A stretch of DNA of 64,000 nt from Polytrichum commune. Lineage: Eukaryota; Streptophyta; Polytrichopsida; Polytrichales; Polytrichaceae. The notes beneath the pieces are model-generated. The model was not told the origin of the DNA, did no database searches, and saw nothing but the letters and a program-made list of their open reading frames with translations. Position 1 is the first letter of the stretch. The number at the start of each line of letters is the position of its first letter. This document shows, in pieces, positions 21,230 to 33,131 of this stretch. The DNA is taken from contig OX485807.1 of the NCBI GenBank assembly GCA_950295325.1, forward strand, positions 40,392,440 to 40,456,439, written 5' to 3'. Made by a program: the position numbers and the translations under genes.

Positions 21230-22890
21230 GTCTGAAACCGAATTATGCAGCCGATTCTGTAATTCTTAAGGTTTCCAGTTGCCCATTTGCAGCGTAGCAG
21301 AAGCTAACGAACACATTGTTTGGATATTGGGATGATCTGTTGAAGGAACTGTAGTGCTGTGGCTCTCTTCCTGTTGATACTTCTGAAATGACCCTAAGGC
21401 TTGCATAGTTTTAGAATCTGGAGCTTTAAAGGAGGAAGGGAGACAAAATGGCAGAATTTTTTTGTACTTATATCTCCGCCATCTTTGTAAAGGTATGTCT
21501 CTGTCTATCTATGTTTGAAAGAATCATCATTTCTATAAAACTGGAATTTGTACTTGTTTGGATTTGTGTGTGCTCTCAAGGTGGGGTGATCATTTGAGTG
21601 CCTTCTGGCTCATAAGCCATGGTATGTCACTCTGCACTTGATTTTGAATAGTCCGAGTGAATGCTTGCATTCAACTCTCTCCAGGGTGGTGTCATTTTTG
21701 CAAGGATTATTGGAACTACAGCTACAACGAGCTGCTTGTGCAGCCTAAGGTTATTTCCTTAGGCTGCAAGATTATTTCCTTAGAATGTTATGTTTCCTTA
21801 GAAGGTGGGAGTGGTGAAGCGACCTACTCATAGGGGGTTACAATGGTGCGTCTTTCATTAAACTAGATATGGGATTGAAAAATCACATTTATCTCTCTGG
21901 TCTATAGAGACTCCATCTCTGGTGCAATTTCTGAATTTGTGTATATTTCTCAACATGAATCTCTATGATATCCTGAAGTTGACTATATATTGCTTCTAAG
22001 CCATGCATGTGGAGTACCAAAGAGAACTGGTTTTCTGTCAAACCCAGCACAGCACCTATATAAGTTGAGATTTCAGGCCAGATGCTTAACCTGTTATAGA
22101 TTCAGGCAAGTTCCTTATTTGAAATGTAAGTTATTGTAAAAGATGTAAACAAATAGGTACAGTGAATGGAGAAATGTTCATAACAAAACCCTCAAAGTTT
22201 TGAGGGCACTTATGAGTAACGATTTCATGTGTGATGACTGATAGTCATAGAATAACTTATATTGAAATAGTTGTGTTGACTCACACAATTAGGAAGATCT
22301 GTGAAGTTATATGGTTGAATCAATTGTTGAAAATAGAAGAACCTTTCTCAAGGTGTTGAAATGAGTGTAACTGTCCAAATAATAAATGTACCAACACCCG
22401 TTGTTCATGTTGAAATTGACCTCCACATATGAATCGGTAGATCACGTGCCTAAGTGGAGGCATAGCCCTCATGCAGGTTGGAAATTGGAGTGAAAAGTCA
22501 GAAAACAAAAAAAAAAAACCTGAAAAGTGTGGGAAATAGAAGGCACGACAACTACACTATTTGTGGTAAACATTGTGGGCAGACTTTCATGTAAGGTACA
22601 TTTCACTGCACAATAGTTTGGGTCCACATATACACCATCACATTTGCAATAGTGTGGAACTTTATATTTGAGGGATTTTTTTTGCATCAACCGCTCCACG
22701 TAGAGTAGAATGTTTACTGCCACTTGACAATAGGTTTGTTATAGAAATTGACATTATTAATTCCAAGTAGTGAAAGTAACTAACCAAATAGATTTAAAAT
22801 AGCCTATGCAATACTCAAAGGTATGCTACCTTTGTAGAAAAATAGCATGAAACTGGCATGCTTATGTTTGATGCTCTTTTGAAGAGGTTA
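21230..22890. other. Unassigned intergenic sequence with one short palindrome
   Basis: A perfect 11-bp stem with 6-nt loop, GCAGCCTAAGG...CCTTAGGCTGC, lies at about 21740-21767, followed by two more CCTTAG words. Nothing else is recognised. Confidence 0.4.
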
Positions 22891-22894
22891 TTTT

Positions 22895-23262
22895 AAGCTT
22901 GCTACTTAATGAATGAAATTAATTTAAAGTTTGGGAAGCTAAAAAGGCTAATGAGATTTAAAGTGCATCAGGATATTCCAAACCAGTTAATTCTCTAGAG
23001 TGGTGGAGTGTGTGGTAGCCTATGTGAGATTGAGGCTAATGTCAACTTGATGGTCTACTTGAAAGAAAGACTTTAGACTCCTTGGGACTTTGTTCTCAAA
23101 TAATGATGGAAACTTATCTCTAATGGGGTTATACATGGGACAATCCAACACAAAATGTGCTTCGTTTTCAATTTCATCATAAGAGCAAAAGTGACTTAGT
23201 CTACTATCTCTAGAGATAGGGATAGTAATCCATTTCTCTAGTCTCAATGGCAAGTCTATGGT
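22895..23262 (-). mobile_element. LINE 3'-end remnant (minus strand)
   Basis: The minus strand reads LEKWITIPISRDSRL, SYDEIENEAHFVLDC, YNPIRDKFPSLFEN and LKSFFQVDHQVDISL from 23245 down to about 23025. This is the zinc-knuckle and C-terminal tail of a LINE-type reverse-transcriptase protein, the same family as 1031-2175 and 13490-13870. One knuckle Cys is lost. The 3' tail (TTTTTAGCTTCCCAAACTTTA on minus, about 22945-22925) also matches the other copies. Confidence 0.8.
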
Positions 23263-23269
23263 TAATAAT

Positions 23270-23688
23270 ATGTACCTACCCTACCTAAATGGCTTCAATA
23301 GAAGCCATATTATTAAATATACCAAAAAATGTTTAAAAAAAACTATTTCTAGAAGTCAACATTTCACAATAACACTTTTGAGAAAATACCGATTTTAAAG
23401 TGGCTTAAGTCTATATTTAGAAATGGATTAAAATTTTGAATCTTAGATTTGAATCCATTTGTGTAGGGCGGGTGTGAAATGGACCTTGCTTTGTTGGAAG
23501 TCTCTCAAGTATATCCTATTTTCCATCTAGAAGAAATATTGTAAACTATGACATAGACCTTCAATATACTATGTTGTGGATTGGAATATAGAAATACATC
23601 TAGAGTATTATCCTTGATGTTTTGAGTGTTGATTTCTTCATTTATAGTTTGGTCCACAATATATACCTCAATAATTTTCTAAAACCCA
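23270..23688. other. Unassigned AT-rich sequence
   Basis: No coding frame or repeat boundary was recognised. Confidence 0.35.
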
Positions 23689-23689
23689 C

Positions 23690-23990
23690 ACTAACTTTCA
23701 TAATTAGAATCAACATGGGCCAGATTAATTTTCAACCCACTCTAAATTTCTAGTGGACAATTAACATGGGACACAGTAATTTCTTTTTAGGAAATGTATG
23801 TGGGTGATTATTTTTTTTGGTGTTACTTTTGTCCTATAACTATTATTTAATGTATTGATTGGAAGTCTTCATGAAGACTGAGGAGAAGACCTGGGGTCTT
23901 GGAGCCCACGTTTATTCCACCTTGACTAGAACATTGATGTTCCCCACACTAATTTTTCCAAGCTTATTTTCCACTAGTTTCCACTAGAAA
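23690..23990 (+). repeat. Dispersed repeat family B, copy 2
   Basis: Same-orientation partner of 5040-5480, with the shared blocks AATTTTCAACCCA, TGTGGGTGATTATTTT, TACTTTTGTCCTA, CTTCATGAAGACT and ACCTGGGGTCTTGGA. Shorter and lacking the 3' third of copy 1. Confidence 0.6.
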
Positions 23991-24103
23991 ATCTAATAAG
24001 ACTATCTAGTGTCGTAAAAAACAAAGTGAAGACAGATGCAGCGGAAAAAAGACCTGAAAGGTAAAAGTGGCAAGCTACTATACGTAATAATTCTTACGAG
24101 TAA

Positions 24104-24480
24104 CTACACCAAATATGATATTTAGGGTCATATGGTATTTAATGTCACTATGGTAACTTTTCGGACGACACTTCTTGTCAATAAGTGAACAAATATTGTC
24201 ATGGATGATGGATGAGTTCATCCATTGGCCAAAACCCTACCTTCTCTTGTCAGCAACTTGTGATGAAATATTGTCATGCGTGATTGAAATTTGGATGAAA
24301 AATCACTTGGTAAGTGACAGTAATTGCAATACTGTAAATCTGTGATCCCCCAAAAATAAACAAGGAATGGCAAATAATGTTGGGTTAACTTTTAGTGTTG
24401 GTGACACTATATCGTGGTTTACAACTAATATTGAGCAACACAATTAGAATTGGTGACATTAAATATCATATTTAGTGTAG
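24104..24480. mobile_element. MITE of the CTACACTAAATAT family, copy 1
   Basis: Ends are CTACACCAAATATGATATTTA and, on the opposite strand, CTACACTAAATATGATATTTA. Internal sequence matches 39289-40521 and the inverted copy at 29081-29572. The CACTA start suggests CACTA-type ends, but I could not confirm a 3-bp target duplication. No coding capacity. Confidence 0.8.
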
Positions 24481-24832
24481 ACATCTTAAAACGTCCTCCA
24501 CTCTAAGGGGTTGATCACACCAATCACTTATGGCACCATCCGTCAACATCTCTAGCTGTAATAGTGTGAAGAGTGGTGGGCCAACATCTATTTCTGAACA
24601 TAATCCCCAACAATTTCACGATTGAAACCGGTTGGAAAGTTTGGTGTGATTGGGGCATGAGTACATTAAGTATGTATATAGCCCAAGCCATCAAAATGAG
24701 ATTATAATGGCCTGAATTAGCTTCAAGTGAGAAGGACTTGACATTGAATCCAATAAAAGCAAAGTTTGACTTCCAAATTGTTTTAGGTGTTGGGCCTCAT
24801 ATGCAAGTAACATTAAAAAAGGAACGCATGGT

Positions 24833-25932
24833 CAATGGTGATTTTTCACAAGGTCCCCAACATGTCCAGGGACATGTTCATAAAAATAAACCTTTCCAGT
24901 GGACGGGTTCTTAGAAAATGAACCGGTTTTTGGACGTGTCAAATTCACTTTGGACGGGTTCTAAAAATGACAATTTTTTAAAATAAAATTTTCCAAACAA
25001 TATAATTGGTACAAATATCAGTTACATTATGTCATATATGACATGTGAATATAAGCATAATGCAATCAAACCACTAATACCCAATCAAAATATCCATCTT
25101 GAAGTGCTTGATACACTTGCATACATTAATTCATCAACCACAAAATTTAGAACCTTTTTAACATAATGTCAAAGATTATAATTGAAGGTAAACTTAGCAA
25201 TTGAATAAGAATTAGTATATATAAACATGTTCAAAATTTTAAAAATAAAGAGCTACTCACCCTTCAAAGAAGTGGATGAATTCTCCTATCCTTCATGTTT
25301 CTCCAAACAAGCATCACTACATTCCAATTGATGTTTTCAACTGGAATATTTGCACATGAAATGCGCATCAAAGCATCTAAAGTCTCTAACTTCAAACTAG
25401 CACGTAGATGACTTTTGATTAGGTTTTGTCTAGAAAAACCCCTCTTGTGGAGGGAATGTGGGTGGTGACGGACGGGCGATAACGGTTGATGGAAACACCT
25501 TGAGGATAGAGTGTGGGGAAAGAAATGGAAGATTGAAGGACAAGAAATAAAAAGAAATGATGGTGGCAGAGGAAATTAGAATGGGGTGTACTGGAAAGAT
25601 GAGAATCGACAACAAAAGACAAATAACTGACGGGCATTGAAGGCATAATTTGTGAAGATCTTATTGTTTCCAAGTGCAAATAGTCACATGTCAACATCTT
25701 CTTCTTTTTTCTTCTTTTTTCCCAACATTGTAAGAGACTTATTTATACGTATTGCGGGACGGATATTTTCATTTCAAAACCGGTTTTGGGACGGGTTGTT
25801 TTTTCTTTAACCTTTCCATGGACGGGTTGGTTTAGAAACTACCGGTTTTGGGACGGGTTGCAATTTTTTTTGCCTTTCAATTCAAGGTTTTTGGACGTGG
25901 ACGGGCAAAAACTTTGTGAAAAATCTGCCCTG
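24833..25932. mobile_element. Deleted hAT element retaining the 3' end of its transposase gene
   Basis: The termini are CAATGGTGATTTTTCACAAG and, on the opposite strand, CAGGGCAGATTTTTCACAAA. The flanking 8-mers CGCATGGT (24825-24832) and CACATGGT (25933-25940) differ at one base, consistent with an old hAT target duplication. ACGGGTT and GGACGGG words recur near both ends (24900-24965 and 25755-25905) as candidate subterminal transposase-binding motifs. The element appears to have arisen by internal deletion of a larger autonomous copy. Confidence 0.85.
25264..25450 (-). pseudogene. hAT transposase C-terminal fragment
   Basis: The minus strand from about 25450 down to the stop TGA at 25266-25264 is open and reads RGFSRQNLIKSHLRASLKLE, TLDALMRISCANIPVEN, then NWNVVMLVWRNMKDRRIH. 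The SERGFSxxNLIKTxLRNxL...LDxLMRI pattern is the end of the hAT family C-terminal dimerisation region. Only about 60 codons remain, and upstream the frame is lost. It lies inside the terminal inverted repeats and so identifies the element independently of its ends. Confidence 0.85.
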
Positions 25933-25940
25933 CACATGGT

Positions 25941-28085
25941 CTTCCAACATCACATAGTCGGGGAAGTCAAATGTGGGCCCAAGTATGACAACAAACCGAT
26001 TGACCAAATTTATTAGAAAGAGAAAGGGTCAAATTTTGTCCTTGGTCATGGGAGGGTAAATAAGGAATAAAATTGTCCCTTTGTGATATAGAGACTTCCT
26101 TTTCCCTCACAAAGTTCACCATCCCCGGCCCGGCTATCTTTTGGCCAAAAGTGTCACCCTAGTAACCTCACGAATGTGTACGGACCCCATTTCTAAATGC
26201 CACGAGTGTGCCTTTTTATCTCCAAAGAGATGGGTGCCACCTCCCACTCTTGTAGCATGTGTTTAGAAAGTGGTCAAGAGCATTGAGCAAGTTTTCCGTC
26301 CTTAAAAATTGAAGTTAGAAGTGATTTGAAAATGCCGTGCGGTCAAACGATTCGTTCACAAACTATTGCATGAGCTTATGTGGCAAACGACCATCACATG
26401 GGTGCATTGAAAAAACCTTCCCCATGTTTGTGGCTGCTAATTCATTTGGTTCCCAAACTCTCACTACGGAGAATCTTACTTTTTGGAGGTTTTAAATGCT
26501 AAATTATAGAAACACACCCAATTTCGAGGATTTTATCCTCTCTCTTGATACACTCTTCTATGCATACCTTCATGGTGGCCCAACCTGAAGAGAATCTCAT
26601 TGGAGGTGCACTCTATTGAAATGGCATGTTTTTTGGCACATGTTTTGCACTAAACTATTCTTCTTCATACTGAAAGCACATTGAAATGTAGATGGTGCTA
26701 AAACCGTCATTTTTAACAACAAATTATCAAATACTATTATTATGTTGCTAAGGCTTATATCTTTTGAGTCATTTGAGATTGAAAGTGGATTCCAGTACAC
26801 AAAGTTTGCATTATTAAGAAAGTATGCGTCCAAAATTTAGTAGGGTTCAAAGTTTTATTGGTAGATGACCCAAAAGCAACATGGAGGCATGATGTTAAGA
26901 TGGTGGACATTATCCAAATGAAGATGTACTTGAAATGCGGGATTTGAGGAGTGTTGTTTTGGGTGGGTGTTGGTTTTCACATCACCCACAAGTTGTTAGG
27001 TTCCTATGTCTGAGTTAGAGCATGACATAGAATATTGATATTGGGTGCTTAGTTGATACTCCCATTAACAAGATGGAATAAAACAAGGGCTAAAGACTTG
27101 TCCAAATATGAGAATGTATTTAAGAGTATTTTTTGCACTATCAAGACATGCACAATGCAAATTTAATGATTAATTTGGAGGAAGAAACTAGAAGAATGTG
27201 ATGCATTCCATGATCAAATATTCTTGAGAAGCAATATTCTTGAGATATCATTTTAGATATATATGTTTTTTTAATAATGGAATATACATGCAACTAAAAG
27301 TCTAAAATAAATCTACAATAAGAGATTCAATCCACATCTAAGACTAGTAACTTCTACCATTTCTATCATACAATCCAACAATAAAAGTGCATGTATACAA
27401 TTTTCATTATGTCCAAAAATCACAAAAGAATCTAGATATACTGAAAACCTAATTTGGGACATGTGTATTTTCCTCCAGTTAGATTTTAATGGCCTACCTT
27501 ATAATTTTTGTCCAATGTGTTGTTTATTACAAATAGTGTATATTACTATTCAGAATTACATAATGATTATACAACTCATCACAAAGAATCCAAGTCACAT
27601 TTTCTCTTAAAGGTTTTGTTGTGATGTTCTATGAAGCATATGCTATCTATTTTGTGTTGTACTCGTAAAAACTGCATTTTTTGGTAAAGAGTTATAGCGA
27701 TTTGTAATTCCAAGTGGCAATCCACATCAATTGACATGAACATGTGTCGTATGTAAAGTAGTTTGGTTGTCCAGTGTCTTATTCAAGAAAAATATAGCCA
27801 AATCTATAACACTTGTCACGTTTGCAAGCTCCCCAGAACCACGATAATTTGGAGATGATGTTCAGCTATGAAAGAAAGAAAAGAAAAGAAAAAATACGCC
27901 CATACTCAGCTATGAAACATGTCTATGCATGATGCAAATATGTGATGCAAATATAACAAAAACGTGGTCTGAGCTTTGAGGCCCGGCATGGCATATGAGG
28001 CTTCATAAATTTAGCTTGTCCGGTGTTTATTTTCATGACGTATGTCTAGCATCATTCTCTACAAGTCTATGTACAGATCATAGTC
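25941..28085. other. Unassigned intergenic sequence
   Basis: Several short frames (for example minus 26833-26597) resemble no known family. No element ends were resolved. Confidence 0.35.
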
Positions 28086-28089
28086 CGCC

Positions 28090-29020
28090 AAGAGCCTAAG
28101 GCTAGTGTAAATGCAGCCTACAAAATTTGTGACTTAGCCTATAAATTTTTGAAAGTGTAGGACAAAGAGCCTATGGACAATTTAAAAACATAGGATATCA
28201 ACCTATGTGATAAAAAACATGTAGGAAATTTTGCCTACAAAGTTTTTAAAAGAGAGGATTTTAGCCATTCATCCTTCTTCAAATTGGGAAATTAGTTGAC
28301 CTAAGTACATATCTTTAGGCTAATACTCAGGGCTCTTGGGTGGCACATAGACGGATATCAATAATAGCCCTAATTCCCTTCCCGCCAATCTTTACAAATG
28401 CCATTCATCACAACTCCTCTCTCATCAGCTCCTCTCTCTCTCTCTCTGTGAAGCATCTCTCTCTCTCTCTCTCACTCGCTGTGTTGAAATTCAAGTGTCG
28501 CAGTCTCGCAGATCAAGCAACTCTCTCAATCTCTCACGCAAGCAGCGTTGAAATTCAAGTGTCGCAGATCAAGCAACTCTCTCCGTGTGTGTGTGCGAGG
28601 TCAACGATTTGAACTCTGTGAGCGATTTGAACTGTGTGTGTGTGTGTGTGCGAGGCTTTTGCTGGATAGTTCTGTGGTTACGAACCACATAACTCTTTAA
28701 AAAAGAGTTGGTTAATCCTTGGCCTTCAAATGTGGTGAAGGGCTTAGCCAGGTTCAATTCCTGCCAAGGATACCACTTAGTACTCAAATTTTGAATTTAA
28801 AGCCTACAACATTAAAAGATATGAAGGATTTTAACAACTAAAAATTAGTTTTGAAGGCAATTGGCCGGTAACTTAAAAACTCAAAAGGTTTTCAACTTAC
28901 AAAAATTTGATATTGTAGGATGCAACCTATGCCATGAGGGAAATAGCCTATGCCCTTTTAAAGAGGTAGGCAATTAACCTCAATAACTTCAAAAACTTTT
29001 CAGACACTGGTATAGATCAC
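28090..29020. repeat. Composite low-complexity region with (CT)n and repeated GCCTACAA/CCTATG words
   Basis: CCTACAAA and CCTATG-like words recur at both edges (28110-28250 and 28800-28985), around a CT microsatellite (28431-28475) and a duplicated segment AAATTCAAGTGTCGCAG (28488 and 28548). It looks like a non-autonomous element with degenerate repetitive ends, but no target duplication was found. Confidence 0.4.
28660..28775 (+). other. tRNA-like Pol III promoter box pair (possible SINE head)
   Basis: TAGTTCTGTGGTTA resembles a tRNA D-arm/A-box and GGTTCAATTCC (28751-28761) matches a B-box. The B-box sits between TCCTTGG (28716-28722) and CCAAGGA, which would pair as an acceptor-like stem. 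Box spacing is too long for an intron-less tRNA and no convincing anticodon arm is seen, so a tRNA-derived SINE or tRNA relic is more likely. Confidence 0.3.
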
Positions 29021-29080
29021 TTCTTGAGGTGACTCTCCAGCATCCAGCCAACTTTACACAGGTTCATTGAATTGCTACCT

Positions 29081-29572
29081 TCGAAATATTATATTTAGTG
29101 TCACCAATTCTATTTGTCTTGCCCAATACTAATTGTAACCCACCTGGTAGTGTCACCAACACTATTTGTGAGCCGAACATTATTTATCGTTCCTTGTAAA
29201 GAAATAGGGCATTTTAGATTTATTATGTTGTTAATTATTGTCACTTACTGAGTGACTTTTCATCCAAAATTTTATCATTCATATTAATATTTCATTCTAG
29301 AATTGTTAGGAGCAAAATATACCAAACTTTGTTTCAATAATTGGCATGGATTTCATGCATCATGTGACAGATTAGTAGGCGGACAAGAGCATGCACCCAA
29401 CTGCACATTAGCAGCCTTGCGAAGCATGTTGGATTTCGGATTGTGGAAGAACTAAAGAAAGAGTTGTGATGACAATACTTGTAAAAATCATTCATAAGAG
29501 GTGTGTTTTAAAAAGTTACCACAGTGACATAAACTATCATATGACACTGTACACAATATTTAGTATATTTTC
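29081..29572. mobile_element. MITE of the CTACACTAAATAT family, inverted copy with internal insertion
   Basis: ATATTTAGTGTCACCAATTCT at the left and GTTACCACAGTGACATAAAC then CATATGACACTG at the right match the opposite strand of 24104-24480. About 110 bases near 29300-29440 have no match in the 24-kb copy, so a second insertion or replacement is present. Confidence 0.7.
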
Positions 29573-29871
29573 ACAAAAAAACGATAAGGTTAATATGGTC
29601 AATACCTGAAAATACTCCTGTCATGACATATGGATTGAATGTCACAATTTGATACTAAAATGTGATCTAAGTTAGACTGATTTATGTCCTATGAACTTCC
29701 AAAATCGATAACCTAGAATATCAGCAACTTGGACAGAGTGAGCCTTTATAACTCTACATCTGCCACTGCCATTTGACACTTTTGCGTTTCATGTCAAAGT
29801 GTTTGTTACCTTTTTGGGAGTCAACCAGGTTGGGTATGGTGACCTACTGGGGAGGTCTGGCGATTAGAGTA

Positions 29872-30240
29872 GAGGCGCCTGTAACCGATCACTCGAGAGG
29901 TTTTGCGTCAACTCTGGAGAAGTATAAGGCGGTGCAAATTTTTCCCATGTAGGAAGATAGAAATCATGAGGACTAAATTTTTTTCTGATAATTTTAGTCC
30001 TCAATTGAAATTACCTATGAATATTTGAAGTCAAAAGTTGACCCGAACATATTACCAATGTTTAGAGTCTAGCATAACCACTCACTTCAACCGCTCATCC
30101 TCCTCACTCTAGCACTCGAAACCGGGGACATGTGTCATGGCATTATTGGTTTTGGCATGATCGAAATTGAGTCCCAGCCTTATCAAAATTGAGGTACCCT
30201 ATAAATCGCCAATGGGGTCTTGATCCGGAACAGGTGCCTC
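29872..30240. mobile_element. Mariner-like MITE (GAGGYRCCTRT ends, TA flanks), copy 1
   Basis: Ends are GAGGCGCCTGTAACCGATCA and, on the opposite strand, GAGGCACCTGTTCCGGATCA, both next to a TA dinucleotide. Four more copies lie at 37990-38332, 38401-38916 (inverted), 51622-52014 and 57295-57640. TA duplication fits the Tc1/mariner superfamily. No transposase. Confidence 0.8.
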
Positions 30241-30249
30241 TATAGTAAC

Positions 30250-33120
30250 AATGTCCGGGGAGATTTTTAGACTTTAATTGGTCAAAATCCTAGTGTTTCC
30301 AAGTCCAACCAGTTACATGTTGTGATCTTCTAGCTTTTCTTTAATACTTTTCTTCTTAATAATGTCTAAAATGACACCAACCAATGTCATTATGGACACT
30401 TTGTGTTAGATTGGCGTGTCATGTAGATCCACCTACCCTGGTAGTGATTGGAGGAAGAGGAGGTCCTACAAGGCTATATATAGACATATTATCTTGTTGA
30501 CGAAGCCGAATGGCAAAGACATCCTATGGACTTTGTAGAAAGGGAATATCGCGTGCAAGCACAAGTTCACACGAATCAAAGCCTCTGCAGTGGCACTTTC
30601 TGTTTGAATCAGGCGAATTCATCAATACCTCAGTCACAGGAAATTGGTCAGAAATATAATTAAGCTCTAAGTATCTCAAGATGACTTCGAAGGAAATTCT
30701 CATGGTAAGTAACTTGAGCATGTGATTAATCTTCTTATTTGGACACACATATTTGAGTGGTGCATGTCACCAAAAAGACATGTCTCATGATGAGATTGGG
30801 TTTGTGCTCAAAATGTAGACATTATTTTAAGTTCAATAGTTAACATATTGGAACATCTTAAGGTCGAGGCATTCATAGTCGACCGGGTTCATTTAACCGC
30901 TCATCAGAGTCATGTAATATTGACATAGATGAGATCTATATTTTTTAGGCAAACAAGGTTAAAAGTTATGTGATAGCGGCTTGTGATTGATTACCCTCAT
31001 AAGAGTTTTGACAACTATCTTAGTCAAGGAGTTACACTGAGATGAGCAGTTATGGGTTAACTTATAAATCAACTATGTGTAACCCTAAACTTTATGCTTC
31101 AAAATTTGTAGCAATTTCCATATTCATGATGTTTTAAGAATAATTTCATTCTCCTGAGAGTATGTTTATCTTCACAAGAAAAATAATTCACCACTATTAC
31201 TCCTCCTAAACAAATGCAAACACTCTTATTTTATCAGTCATAGATGCCTCAACCTTATGTGATCATTGAAAAAGAAAGAGAATCTTGGACACTGTGATTT
31301 CTTATATCTTTCGCATCGCAACTTTGAATTTTGAACCTTGAATTAACAATCTTCATGGTTTGTAAAGGCTAAGCGGATGCGACAATCCCAACCCGACCGA
31401 ACGACCGAAATTATCTGTGGAGTTGGAATTGCCTGCAAAGGGGCCACATACGTTAGGCTAGACTCTTAGAAATGTGTGCCATATGACCTAGTCTTTGGAC
31501 ACTCCTTATTCTCTTTGCATTGATTTACTTCCTTATGCAGACTCTACCTCTTGATGTGGCAGGCTATCTTCTTGAAACTCCAAAATGTCTTCTGGCAGGT
31601 CAAGATCAAGAGGCTTTAAATGCTTAAAGCCTAGTCCTCAAATATGGGAGGGCGGGCAGTATGGTATCTTTGCCTATAGTAGTTCAACTCCATTGTCAGG
31701 GTATTGTGAAATGTGTACAGTTTGTGGATTCCACAGACTTGGGTACTTTCCATTTATATCCCAAAATTCAAAAAATGTTCGATGGCTGCACTTACTTGTG
31801 AGCTTGTCGCAGCTGCCCGTGTATTGGCCGTTACTTGAATCTGAAAACTTGAAATCATGAAGGAAAGCAGTATATTACATTTCATTTCCAGTTGAAAAAT
31901 AAAGATAAACATAGAACTTCATTTAAGAAGAAGATGGTGATCTTCCATTATGAACTCTAGGCTAGTACTATACATAGATGTAACATATAATTTGTTTGTC
32001 AATGGCGTGTTACAGTTTGGGTTCCTGTTTGCTATCAGATAAATCAATTGGATTGAGATGCTTTGAAATATTATCTCAAGGTTAGGACTTCACATGTACC
32101 TTCCTCCTTGCATGCTCAACAGACCAACATGGTTTGAACTACATTCCAATACACTGGTGAACAAGACTTGGAGTGACTTGACCCTCAGATTGAGCCTGAC
32201 TTCCAGAGTGACTTTCATAAATTCTGGTTGAGAAGATTGTGGGTAAGTCGAAACTACTGAGAAAGACAAAGACCGACAAGTGATTTCACAAGAGCTTCAA
32301 CAGTCACTTTGGCTGAGTCAGAAGATACTCAATGACAACTGGATGTGTGAAGTATGCCACCTCATGAGGTCAAAATCACTGGGGTGGACACTACATGAAC
32401 ATTACTCTGATTCACCATTTAGAGCTACATAGTGCTATAACATTTTACAGAGTACTATGCAAAACTTTTTCCAATACAGAACAATAGGAACATATTCCTT
32501 GTACTGAACATAACAATACTCTTGACATTTGAGAGAAGTTGCAAGATTCTCTTCAAGAAGCTATATATGGCATCACCTAATTCCAATTCCAAGTCCTAAA
32601 TCCACACTAATTAAATTCAGAAAAATTACTAGTTCCGCATAGTGCAATACAACAGGCAAGCCAAGGCTAGATTCAATGAGTTCCTGCCATCTTTTATTAC
32701 CAATCTGCAATTTTATGACAAAATGGAGGTGACACCGCTCACGATTCATTGAGGGCGCCGTCTCTTCAAATCATGCAGGGGTATCAGGCCTGCAGAGAAA
32801 GAACGAGCCGTGGACATGACCATTCACCCAGAATTGAGGTGGAGGATCATGTTGCAGGTACCTTAGAAGAATGCTTATTTCAATCCATCCAAAATTTCGG
32901 ATCATCAACTACTAGGATCAGGTAGACAGTTGAGTACTCACTTCCAATCCTACTAACTTTTTCATACATCATGGTTTGCAGCAATCTGCAGGGCTAGCTC
33001 TGCAAGCTAGGTTTCATCTCAGCTACTTGAATTTTTAATATTTTCGATCTCCTCAGGTCTTCATTCTGTTGCGAACTCCTGCACCAAAATTCTCTGAGTC
33101 ATTAATTGACTGTAACTGCT
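30250..33120. other. Unassigned intergenic sequence 3' of the pectinesterase
   Basis: 30270-30345 resembles part of the repeat at 52250-52330 (TAGTGTTT, then AAGTCCAACCAGTTACATG). A 91-codon + strand frame at 31585-31860 (MSSGRSRSRGFKCLKPSPQ) is not recognised. 32000-33100 is of higher complexity and presumably includes the 3' UTR of the pectinesterase. Confidence 0.35.
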
Positions 33121-33131
33121 GCAGCTACTAC

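Noticed and set aside
28660-28775. Functional tRNA gene
   Set aside because: Box spacing and arms do not give a proper cloverleaf, and no anticodon loop can be placed.
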